Origin: an uncultured Acidobacteriota bacterium
Lineage (GTDB): Bacteria; Acidobacteriota; Vicinamibacteria; Vicinamibacterales; CAVVIG01
DNA: 40,423 bases
NCBI GenBank assembly: GCA_902825985.1
Contig: CADEDC010000007.1
Location: 1 to 40,423 of the forward strand
Reading direction: 5' to 3'
Positions within the stretch are counted from its first letter, which is position 1, and each line of letters begins with the position of its first letter. The notes under the pieces were generated by a model, which saw only the letters and a program-made list of their open reading frames with translations, ran no database searches and was not told the DNA's origin. The position numbers were made by a program, and so were the translations under genes. Positions 17,162 through 27,892 of this stretch are shown piece by piece.

Positions 17162-17188
17162 GGCGCGGGCGGCATCGCCGTCCGCGCC
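17162..17188 (+). terminator. Strong terminator hairpin after glnN
   Basis: A 12-bp stem with a 3-nt loop: GGCGCGGGCGGC (17162-17173), ATC, then GCCGTCCGCGCC (17177-17188), with one G.U pair. TTCCTTCGT follows, a modest pyrimidine/T stretch. It sits 68 nt after the glnN stop and 18 nt before the stop of the opposing gene, so it may serve both. Confidence 0.7.
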
Positions 17189-17206
17189 TTCCTTCGTCAC
17201 CAGGCA

Positions 17207-17620
17207 CTACCTGGCCTGGTCGACCCTCAGCGTCGCCACGTAGTCGTTCTGCGTGTGCCGTTGCGCCACGCTGGGCGCCGGTGCCAGGTCGACGAGCTGG
17301 ATGCGCCAGCGCCCGCGCGTCACGTCGCGCGGCACCAGGCCGGTGTGCAGCGACACTTCGGCCGCGGCCGATCGGCCGCTCTGCACCGACAGGACGACGA
17401 CGGCATCGCCGGCCGTGATGCACTGCACTTCCACCGGACAGCGCGAATCGTCGGTCACCCGCACCAGCCGGATCGTCAGATCGGTGTCGCGCACGCGGAC
17501 GGTCGCGCCCATCGTCACGGCAAAGTCGGCGGCCAGCCGCCGCTCCTCCTGCCGCGCTGTCAGCCGGCCCGCACCTCCCAGCAGCGCGAGCACGCATAGG
17601 CCGATACCTATCCGATGCAT
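17207..17620 (-). CDS. Small exported protein with SRCP...C...AG motif
   Basis: The 137-residue protein has a signal peptide (MHRIGIGLCVLALLGGAGRL). The mature part is a small beta-rich domain containing DDSRCPVEVQCITAGDAVV, a two-cysteine motif I recognise from short uncharacterised exported proteins, where the cysteines may form a disulfide or bind metal. It ends with RGRWRIQLVDLAPAPSVAQ and YVATLRV strands. Function is unknown. The ATG at 17620 has AAGGG directly against it, too close for a normal ribosome site, and a TATAGT box ends 6 nt upstream, so the mRNA may be leaderless. It converges on glnN. Confidence 0.65.
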   Translation of the reverse strand: MHRIGIGLCVLALLGGAGRLTARQEERRLAADFAVTMGATVRVRDTDLTIRLVRVTDDSRCPVEVQCITAGDAVVVLSVQSGRSAAAEVSLHTGLVPRDVTRGRWRIQLVDLAPAPSVAQRHTQNDYVATLRVDQAR

Positions 17621-17626
17621 CCCTTC

Positions 17627-17632
17627 ACTATA
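17627..17632 (-). promoter_or_regulatory. Candidate -10 box TATAGT placing +1 at the ATG
   Basis: On the minus strand TATAGT ends 6 nt before the ATG at 17620, so transcription could begin on the start codon. No convincing -35 element is present at 17-18 nt. Confidence 0.35.
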
Positions 17633-17665
17633 GGGCCGCCGCCATCGCGCCGCACCGCCAGGCGC

Positions 17666-17686
17666 GGCTGGGCGAGACGCCCGGCC
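17666..17686 (-). terminator. Hairpin downstream of the 17701 gene
   Basis: GGCTGGGCG (17666-17674), AGA and CGCCCGGCC (17678-17686) form a 9-bp arm inverted repeat with one imperfect pair, 15 nt beyond the stop of the minus-strand gene. Probable 3' end of the leuB transcript. Confidence 0.4.
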
Positions 17687-17700
17687 ATCCCGGCAGGGCC

Positions 17701-18315
17701 CTATCGCATCTGGCGCAGCACCGCGGCCGGCAGTTGACAGCTGATCGTCCGCTCGCTGCCGACGAGATCGAGCGTCACGGCCGCCGTCGGGGCGAAGTCG
17801 GGCGTGTCGAACGTGAAGCGGCCGCCGCCGCCGCTCACCGACCGGTCCATCGCCAGCATCGGCTTCCCGCCCCGCTTCACGACCACTTCCTTCAATACAT
17901 TCTTCGTCCCCTTGACCGGCGTGACGCCGATGGTGACGCGGGTCCGGGACGCCGCCTGATAGTTGGGTTGCGGGGCCGGCTTCTTCGCCCGCACGGCCAG
18001 CCACACCTCGTAGGCCACCTGTTTGTACGGTGTGTACCAGGCGAGGGTGAAGTCCTCGTTCTTGCAGATCCCGGTATCCCAGAACACGCATGGCGGATCG
18101 CTGACCGCCTGCTTGCCACACTCGATGGCGTTGTAATAGCTCTCCGGTGTCAGCGGCAGGATCCCCTTCCCCCACGCGGGTGTCGGATTCGGACGGGCCT
18201 GCGCCGTGATCGACACGGTGGCCCCGGCTGCCTGGGCGCCCCCCGGCCGCGGAATCAGCATCGCGGCGCCCGCCAGCGCCGCCACCATCACCAGCTGTGC
18301 CTGCAGTCGCGTCAT
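17701..18315 (-). CDS. Exported protein of unknown function, downstream of leuB
   Basis: The 204-residue product has a signal peptide (MTRLQAQLVMVAALAGAAML, cleavage likely after GGAQA). The mature part has four cysteines in pairs (ECGKQAVSDPPCVFWDTGIC), then beta-like strands such as KQVAYEVWLAVRAK, TRVTIGVTPVKGTKNVLKEV and AAVTLDLVGSERTISC. This looks like a small disulfide-stabilised beta domain; I do not recognise the family. The ATG at 18315 lies 12 nt after the leuB stop, with TGAGGG overlapping that stop as ribosome site. It is therefore cotranscribed with and probably coupled to leuB, although no link to leucine synthesis is evident. Confidence 0.7.
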   Translation of the reverse strand: MTRLQAQLVMVAALAGAAMLIPRPGGAQAAGATVSITAQARPNPTPAWGKGILPLTPESYYNAIECGKQAVSDPPCVFWDTGICKNEDFTLAWYTPYKQVAYEVWLAVRAKKPAPQPNYQAASRTRVTIGVTPVKGTKNVLKEVVVKRGGKPMLAMDRSVSGGGGRFTFDTPDFAPTAAVTLDLVGSERTISCQLPAAVLRQMR

Positions 18316-18327
18316 GCGGTCATGCCC

Positions 18328-19456
<1,129 letters not shown>

Positions 19457-19493
19457 CCCGGGCCGGCCGCCGCGGCCGGCGCTCCGGCGCGGC

Positions 19494-19502
19494 TGGTACA
19501 AT
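19494..19502 (+). promoter_or_regulatory. Extended -10 (TGG TACAAT) of the topoisomerase A gene
   Basis: TACAAT at 19497-19502 is preceded by TGG, an extended -10 pattern that can replace a -35 box. The predicted start near 19509 leaves about 25 nt before the GTG at 19534. Confidence 0.5.
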
Positions 19503-19533
19503 GCCGTGTTTCCTTCGTTCATTGAGGACAGGT

Positions 19534-21984
<2,451 letters not shown>

Positions 21985-22325
21985 CGCGGCCGGCCGGTGG
22001 CGGGACGCGGCCGCCGTCAGCCGGCCCGGCGGGCGGTCGTCGCCCGACGCAACCGGCCTGTCAGCGCCCCCGGCCAGCCAGCGGCGCGGGCCGGCACGAC
22101 GGCATCTCAGGTGGGGCGCCGGCGGCCGGTCGCGGCAGCCTGACAGCAAAAACCTGGATCGGCGGAATTTTGCAGTACAATGGCAGTGCTTCGGCGCCAG
22201 GCCATGGGGCTCGACCGCTGCGAACACCGAGGCTGGCAGGGGGCCAGCCGCTGTCGCTCGGGCCGACCAAGCCATGCAGCGTCCTGCTGCCGTCTAAGCG
22301 CTCATCCAACACATAGGATTGCCGT
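21985..22325 (+). other. Intergenic region and structured leader of the NYN gene
   Basis: About 190 very GC-rich bases with several overlapping GGCCGG palindromes follow the topoisomerase stop. Then comes an AT-rich patch ending in TACAAT (22176-22181, context GTACAATGGC), a likely -10. The predicted transcript would have a leader of roughly 138 nt, unusually long for this window. It holds a perfect hairpin GGCTGGC-AGGGG-GCCAGCC at 22231-22249. The ribosome site AGGA is at 22315. I do not recognise a known riboswitch or RNA family. Confidence 0.5.
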
Positions 22326-23900
22326 TTGGCACACCAAGAACGCGTCAACATCGCGGTCTTCATCGACTTCGACAACATCGAAATCGGTGTGAAGACCACC
22401 CTCGGCGAACATTTCGATATCGGGACCATCCTCGAGGCGCTCAAGGAGCGCGGTGAGGTCGTCACCAAGATCGCATACGCCGACTGGACCCGCGCCGGCG
22501 AATACAGCCGCGCACTCACGCAGCACGCCATCCGTCTCGTGCAGCGGAATCTCACGCCGGGCGGCGACAAGAACGGGGCGGACATCAACCTCGCCCTCGA
22601 CGCCCTCGAGATGGCCTTCACCCATCCCCACATCAATGCCTACGTCATCGTCGGCGGCGACAGCGACTTCCTGTCACTGGTCGAGAAACTGAAGCAGTAC
22701 GACAAGAAGGTGTTCGTGGTCGGCGGACGATCGTTCACGAGCATCATCCTGCAGCGCAACTGCCACGAGTTCATTGCCTACGAGAACCTGATCCGTCGGC
22801 CGGCGCCGCGCAGCGGCGGAGCCGGACGGCCGATGCCGCCGGCCACCGCCAGCGCCCCGATCGCGCAGGCGTTCCCCATCGTCCGCCGCGCGCTGAAGAT
22901 TCTCGCCGACCGCGAGGTGTCGCCGCAGACCGGCCTGCTCAAGAGCACGCTGCTGCAACTCGACTCCACCTTCTCCGAACGCAGCTTCGGCGCGTCGTCG
23001 TTCCTCGACTTCACCGAGAAGCTGCAGCAGGCGGGGCTGGTGCAACTGAAGCACTCGGGCCGCAGCGTCATGGTGGAGCTCAACCCGGCATTCCCGGCCG
23101 ACGAGTCCGACACGATGATGGCGGGTCCACAGGCGGCGCGGCCACGCATCGAGGGCGAGGACGACGGCGGCGGCGCCGCCGACGTCGCGGCCCCGGTACC
23201 GGCAACGGCGGCGGTCGGCGCGACCGTTGCCCCGCCGCAGGCCGCACCGCGAGGACCGCAACCGGCCGGGCAGCCGCTGGAACCGGTCACCGTGATCGGC
23301 GACAACGCCGAGGGCGTGAAGGTGGCCGCCCAGGTCCTCGGCGCCGCCACCGGCGCCCGCTGGCCGATGTACCTTCGCAACGTGAAGCAGATTCTGCGGG
23401 CCGGCTCGTTCGACGAACGCCGTTACGGCTTCGGCGGCCTCATCGACCTGCTGCGCGCCTGCCAGAAGGACGGCCTGGTGCGGCTCGAACGCGATCGGCG
23501 TGGTGGCTTGCGTGTCTTCCAGGGCCAGGCGCTCGCGCGCCCGGCTGGAGCGCCGCGCGTCGACGCCGAAGGCCGTTCCCGCGACCTCGAGGGGGATACG
23601 GACAGCGTGCCGATGGACGAAGACGACCAGCGGGCATTCATCCAGCCACTCGAGCCGCGGCCGGTGGAGCTCATCGACGTCGAAGAGTCGGACGTCATCG
23701 ACGCGCAGCCGGTGTCGGTCGTGGACACCACGGCGGAACTGCTCGGTCGCGCGAAGCCGCGCAAGCCGCGCACGCGCGCCGCAACGACGCATCAGGTGTC
23801 TGGTAATCAGGCGCCGTCACCGCGCGGGACGCGGAAGGCGGCCGGCACCCGGAAGGCGGCGGCTACCCGCCGTCCGCGGAAGAAGGCCTCGGGCGACTAG
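22326..23900 (+). CDS. NYN-domain ribonuclease with two LOTUS/OST-HTH domains
   Basis: The 524-residue protein starts with a NYN (PIN-like, LabA/DUF88) nuclease domain at about 7-155. Its acidic metal site is visible: D14 and D16 in VFIDFDN, D86 and D92 in GADINLALD, and D112 and D114 in GGDSDFLSL. Two OST-HTH/LOTUS winged-helix domains follow, at about 180-252 (FPIVRRALKIL to VQLKHSGRSVMVEL) and 328-399 (VAAQVLG to LVRLERDRRGGLRVF), joined by Ala/Pro linkers. The tail (480-524) is strongly basic. The order resembles eukaryotic MARF1-type and bacterial LabA-like proteins, so it should bind and cut RNA. Its target is unknown. The TTG start at 22326 is supported by AGGA 7 nt upstream and by the conserved N-terminus. 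It ends in a very long hairpin. Confidence 0.88.
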   Translation: MAHQERVNIAVFIDFDNIEIGVKTTLGEHFDIGTILEALKERGEVVTKIAYADWTRAGEYSRALTQHAIRLVQRNLTPGGDKNGADINLALDALEMAFTHPHINAYVIVGGDSDFLSLVEKLKQYDKKVFVVGGRSFTSIILQRNCHEFIAYENLIRRPAPRSGGAGRPMPPATASAPIAQAFPIVRRALKILADREVSPQTGLLKSTLLQLDSTFSERSFGASSFLDFTEKLQQAGLVQLKHSGRSVMVELNPAFPADESDTMMAGPQAARPRIEGEDDGGGAADVAAPVPATAAVGATVAPPQAAPRGPQPAGQPLEPVTVIGDNAEGVKVAAQVLGAATGARWPMYLRNVKQILRAGSFDERRYGFGGLIDLLRACQKDGLVRLERDRRGGLRVFQGQALARPAGAPRVDAEGRSRDLEGDTDSVPMDEDDQRAFIQPLEPRPVELIDVEESDVIDAQPVSVVDTTAELLGRAKPRKPRTRAATTHQVSGNQAPSPRGTRKAAGTRKAAATRRPRKKASGD

Positions 23901-23917
23901 CGCGCCCACCAGACGCG

Positions 23918-23987
23918 GGTCGCCAGTCGTCAGTCACCGCATCGGCAGCCGGTTGCGCGCCGATGTCGTGGCTGACGGTTGGCGACC
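23918..23987 (+). terminator. 70-nt near-perfect hairpin in the 3' region of the NYN gene
   Basis: Bases 23918-23946 pair with 23959-23987 around a 12-nt loop. Of 29 positions, 24 are Watson-Crick, 4 are G.U and 1 is a mismatch on the plus strand. On the minus strand the same four pairs would be C-A clashes, so the structure is best as plus-strand RNA. It starts 18 nt after the NYN stop and ends 12 nt before the stop of the opposing VWA operon. It is much longer than a normal terminator and lacks a T-run. Confidence 0.75.
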
Positions 23988-23998
23988 GACCCGACAGG

Positions 23999-26692
23999 CT
24001 ACCGCTTTCCTTCGATGTACGACATCCACTGCCGCACCAGCGCCGCCGGCTGGCCGCCACGACCCTTCAGATAGGCGTCCGCGTAGCGGCGCGCCAGTGC
24101 GCGATCCTCGGCCGCCGAGCGGGCCGTCGCGCCGAGCACGCGGAGGTGATAGATCCACTCCACGGCCATGGCCAGCGCATCGCGATCCTCCGGCTGCGCC
24201 GCGAGGTGGCGCTCGAGCATCCGAACCGCCTCCCGTCCCTGCCCGAACGTCGCATAGGTCAACGCCAGCGGCTTGGCGAACCGGACGTCGGACGGCCACT
24301 GCAGCACTGCCTCTTCGAGCACGCCGCGCGCCAGCGCGAGCTGGCGGGCTCGCAGCAGGGTGTCGCCCAGCCAGACGTACAGCTCGGGCAGTTCCGATCC
24401 GCCGATGAGCGCCGTCTGCCAGGCGCCAGCCGCGGCGCTGTCCTGCCCGGCCTCGGCATACACCGCGGCGAGATAGTTCAGCAACGGCGTGCTGTCGGCC
24501 TCCACCTGCACCGCCGACTTCAAGGCGTGCTCGGCCACCTCCAGCTGTCCGGCGCTGAACGCCGCGATGGCCTGGTCGAACGCCGGCAACGCCGTCGGCG
24601 ACACCCGGTCGCGGAACTGCTTCAACGTGGCCGGCGCGAGGACGTCGGCCTTCGCGAACGGCCGCACGAACATGCCGTCGGCGACTGGCAGGTAGAGATT
24701 GGACAGCGGCGTCGACGACAGACCGACGCCGCCGGCGGACGTCATCAGCACCGGCGGTGCCGCCACCTCGAATCCGCGCGTCATCGTCTGGACGACCGTC
24801 GGCGTTTCGCTGGCGGTATCGGACACGACGGCGCGGACGACGTAGCGGCCGGGCGGCAGCTGTCGGGTCAGCAGCAGGTCGGTGAAGATGACCCGGGCAT
24901 CGTTCATCCGGTTCGCCGTCACCGGCTTGTCGACCAGCGCCGGACCGTCCGGGGATGCCGCCAGCTCGAATCGTGCGACCAGGCGATCGAGTCCGGGACC
25001 GTAGGCTTCGAAGTAGCCCTGGACGCTGCCGAACGAGACGAGGTGACTCACCGACGGATGACCGATATCGCGGCTGTCGATCGGACCGCCGACGATCAGG
25101 TCACTGAACGTGAGGGCGTCGTGAACCGCGAGGCCGGCCGTGAAGTGGTGCTCGACCGAGCCAATCTGATCGCCGTCGGCGGCCGCCAGCTTGAACGTAT
25201 AGTCGCCCGGCGGCAGGCTGGCGCCGGTCACGTACTGGAGCGGCGACGGCACGCCCTTCATCACCGGCGGCAGCGGCGCGTCGACGGCCCGTGAATCGAC
25301 GATCCGGCCGTCGGCATCCGCGATGTAGTACGACAGCGCGACGCGATGGGCCTCGGTGTATCCCTTGCCGATATCCGTGTGGACCAGCAGCTGGACGCGA
25401 TTCCGCTCGGGACCGCGCAGGGAGAAGGCGGCGGCCTTGAGCGGCAGCGCCGACAGCGGCAGCGGAGTATTCAGGGCGTTGGCGACCACCTGTCGCGGCA
25501 CGCGCGCCGCCGGGTCCAGGCTGTCGTCCTTCATCATGCGGCGGGCGCGCACCGTCGCTCCCTTGCGGGTCACCTCGACCCGAACCGGGTGGGGCGTGCC
25601 GTTCTTGTCGGTTGGTGCCGACTCGACGCCGACCAGGTAATAGCCGGACAGTTCGGACTCGATGCGATCGAAGACTCCGGCGCCGGCGCCGTTGATGGCG
25701 AAGCTGGCGCCGCGCGACGAGTCGGCCAGTGAATCCATCGAATCGATCAGCATCGCCCGCTCGAAGGCCGGCATCGTCGGCAGCGTCGGGTCGGCGATGT
25801 CGAAGAGCCGGTTGTCGAGGCGCAGCGCGTAGATGCTGGTGCGCGCCAGGCCAGCGAGGGCGCCGAGCTCGTTGACCGCCGACCGCTGGTCGTCGATCGG
25901 GAAGCCCTCGGAGACGAAGAACAGCGTCTTGGGCGCATCGATGCTGGCCAGTCCGCGCAGCAGCGTGCGCAACGTGCCGATCGTCATCTGGCCGTTCATC
26001 TGCGCATCCGCCGCCATCTGCATGGCCTGCGCCTGGACCTGGCTGCTGCACTGGTCGATCTCGAACATGCTGCCGGAACACTCGCGCACGAGGACGCGCT
26101 CGAGGGCGCCGAGGGTGCCGCGGGCGATGTCGAGCGCCTCGACTTGTGCGATGTCGAAGTCGGCGAACCCGAACTGACGGTTCAAGCCGCCCATCTGGGC
26201 GATCGCGCGCTTCACCCGCTCGCGATCGTCGGTGAAGGGTGTCGATGCATTGCCCGGACCGATGCCGACCACGGCGATCCGATCCGACGGCTGCAGCCGG
26301 TCGATGAACTCGCCTACCGTGCGCTGGATCGACTGCGTCGCGCCGAAGCGGATGTTCGGCTGGTCGATGACGAAGAGCATCAGCCGACCGCCCGACACCG
26401 ACTCATTGCTCGAGTAGCCGGCCGGCGGTGGCGGCGGCGGCGGTCCGGTCAAGGTGACGAGCGGCGTCCACTCGGCGGTCAGGATGCGCCGCGGTGCATT
26501 GTCGATCCGGATCGTGAACTCCTCCGGCTTGAGATCCAGGATCGGTCGGCCGCGATCGTCGACGACGGTCACGTCGACCGAGGTGACATCCACCGACGAG
26601 CGGAACCGGGGCGGATCGGCGGCGGTCTGCGCGAGCACCGGCGCGCAGGCACACAGCAGGAGCAGCAGGCTTCTCAGGGTCGGGCCGATCAT
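23999..26692 (-). CDS. Exported VWA-related protein with C-terminal TPR-like region
   Basis: The 897-residue product has a signal peptide (MIGPTLRSLLLLLCACAPVLAQ). It opens with the FRSSVDVTSVDVTVVDDRGRPILDLKPEEFTI strand set typical of the acidobacterial VWA-related family. A Pro-rich linker and a von Willebrand A domain follow (LMLFVIDQPNIRFGATQS). The canonical DxSxS metal motif is replaced by DQPNIRF, so metal-dependent binding may be lost. The middle has beta domains (about 430-700). The C-terminal 180 residues are helical repeats resembling TPRs (FDQAIAAFSAGQLEVAEHAL, LNYLAAVYAEAGQDSAAAGA, EAVRMLERHLAAQPED). Likely periplasmic or surface located. Its ATG overlaps the stop of the upstream VWA gene (ATGA), so it is the third gene of a coupled operon. 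Confidence 0.82.
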   Translation of the reverse strand: MIGPTLRSLLLLLCACAPVLAQTAADPPRFRSSVDVTSVDVTVVDDRGRPILDLKPEEFTIRIDNAPRRILTAEWTPLVTLTGPPPPPPPAGYSSNESVSGGRLMLFVIDQPNIRFGATQSIQRTVGEFIDRLQPSDRIAVVGIGPGNASTPFTDDRERVKRAIAQMGGLNRQFGFADFDIAQVEALDIARGTLGALERVLVRECSGSMFEIDQCSSQVQAQAMQMAADAQMNGQMTIGTLRTLLRGLASIDAPKTLFFVSEGFPIDDQRSAVNELGALAGLARTSIYALRLDNRLFDIADPTLPTMPAFERAMLIDSMDSLADSSRGASFAINGAGAGVFDRIESELSGYYLVGVESAPTDKNGTPHPVRVEVTRKGATVRARRMMKDDSLDPAARVPRQVVANALNTPLPLSALPLKAAAFSLRGPERNRVQLLVHTDIGKGYTEAHRVALSYYIADADGRIVDSRAVDAPLPPVMKGVPSPLQYVTGASLPPGDYTFKLAAADGDQIGSVEHHFTAGLAVHDALTFSDLIVGGPIDSRDIGHPSVSHLVSFGSVQGYFEAYGPGLDRLVARFELAASPDGPALVDKPVTANRMNDARVIFTDLLLTRQLPPGRYVVRAVVSDTASETPTVVQTMTRGFEVAAPPVLMTSAGGVGLSSTPLSNLYLPVADGMFVRPFAKADVLAPATLKQFRDRVSPTALPAFDQAIAAFSAGQLEVAEHALKSAVQVEADSTPLLNYLAAVYAEAGQDSAAAGAWQTALIGGSELPELYVWLGDTLLRARQLALARGVLEEAVLQWPSDVRFAKPLALTYATFGQGREAVRMLERHLAAQPEDRDALAMAVEWIYHLRVLGATARSAAEDRALARRYADAYLKGRGGQPAALVRQWMSYIEGKR

Positions 26693-27888
26693 CGTTGCGG
26701 GATGGCGCGGTAACCCTGACGCGCACGGATGTTGAGGGGCTGCCCGTCGATCTCCACCTTGATCTCGTGCCACGAGTCGTCGCGGGTGGTGTAGGTGGGC
26801 TGATAGCCGATGAGATACTGATTCGACAGCTCGTCGAGGAGCTCTTCGAAGGCACCCTGGAGTGCGTCGATGTTGTCGGTCGTGAACACCCGTCCGCCGG
26901 TCGGCAGCGTCAGCCGCTGCATGACGCGGCGGAGATAGTCGTGCGTCACGCCGCGGCCCTGGCCGATCATGTACAGGGTGACGTCGCTCGCCTGCAATCG
27001 CCGCTCGACGTCTTCGAGCGTGACATGACTGCCCTGATCCTCGCCGTCGCTGAACACGACGAGCGCCCGGCGGCCGGTCTGCCGCCCGAGCATCTCGATG
27101 CCGCGGAGGATGACGTCGTACAGCGCCGTCGCGCCCCACGGGGCCAGCCGGTCGACGGCCCGCGATCGTTCGGCGACGTCGACCGACCGGCGGGTCAGCG
27201 TGAACACCGAGTCGTTGAAGCCGAGCAGCGTGACCTGATTGCCGGTCGGCACCGCCGCGAGGAAGTTGCGCACCGACCGCTTCAGGCGCGGCATCGCCGC
27301 CGTCATGCTGCCGCTGATGTCGACGGCGACGACGAGTTCCAGCGGCACGTCCTGCGACGCGAAGTAGCCGATGTCCTGCAGCTGGCCGTCCTCGTAGATG
27401 CGGAACTGCGTCTGCGGGATACCGGCCACGAACTTGCCCTTGCCGTCGGTCACGGTGACGGTCACCTGCACCGCGTCGACTTCGACCTTGTCGGCGTAGT
27501 CCAGCCCCTTGGTGCGCATCGTCCGGACGATCCGGCTGCCGCCGTCGAGCGTGACGACGACGCGGATCTGGTGGGCGACGACGTCCCGGCCGGCGTCCCA
27601 TTCGCACTCGAACGGTGCGGCGCCGAACTCGCACACCTGCCGTCCATCGACGAAGAAGGCGACGCCCGTGACACCGGTCGCGGGCGCCAACGTGGCGCGC
27701 AGCGCTGTTGGACCGCTGACGAACTGCGTGGGATCGGGCGACTCGATCTGGATGCGCGCGGTCGCCGGCGGGGTCGTCGCGCCGATCGGCGCGACGGGCG
27801 CGGCAGGCACCGCGGTCTGCGCGGCAGTCGGCCCGAACGGCACCGCCGCCAACACGAGTACCCCTGCCGCCCATTGCCAGCCTGCCAC
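26689..27888 (-). CDS. Exported VWA domain protein with intact MIDAS
   Basis: The 399-residue protein has a signal peptide (VAGWQWAAGVLVLAAVPFGP, cleavage near TAAQT). It has an Ig-like N-terminal domain (SGPTALRATLAPATGVTGVAFFVDGRQV) and the VEVDAVQVTVTVTDGKGKFV strand set of the acidobacterial family. The von Willebrand A domain has a complete metal-ion-dependent adhesion site: DISGS, the threonine of WGATALYD and the aspartate of FSDGEDQGS. It ends in the GYQPTYTTRDDSWHEIKVEI domain. GTG at 27888 is used as start; it lies 4 nt after the stop of the 947-residue gene, and longer open frame upstream overlaps that gene. It differs from its downstream neighbour in keeping the metal site, so the pair may have one binding and one structural member. 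Confidence 0.82.
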   Translation of the reverse strand: MAGWQWAAGVLVLAAVPFGPTAAQTAVPAAPVAPIGATTPPATARIQIESPDPTQFVSGPTALRATLAPATGVTGVAFFVDGRQVCEFGAAPFECEWDAGRDVVAHQIRVVVTLDGGSRIVRTMRTKGLDYADKVEVDAVQVTVTVTDGKGKFVAGIPQTQFRIYEDGQLQDIGYFASQDVPLELVVAVDISGSMTAAMPRLKRSVRNFLAAVPTGNQVTLLGFNDSVFTLTRRSVDVAERSRAVDRLAPWGATALYDVILRGIEMLGRQTGRRALVVFSDGEDQGSHVTLEDVERRLQASDVTLYMIGQGRGVTHDYLRRVMQRLTLPTGGRVFTTDNIDALQGAFEELLDELSNQYLIGYQPTYTTRDDSWHEIKVEIDGQPLNIRARQGYRAIPQR

Positions 27889-27892
27889 GTGC

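Noticed and set aside
22182..22325. Leader as SRP RNA, 6S RNA or tRNA
   Set aside because: The SRP GGAAG/AGCA loop motifs, a tRNA T-arm and an overall rod-like pairing were not found by eye.
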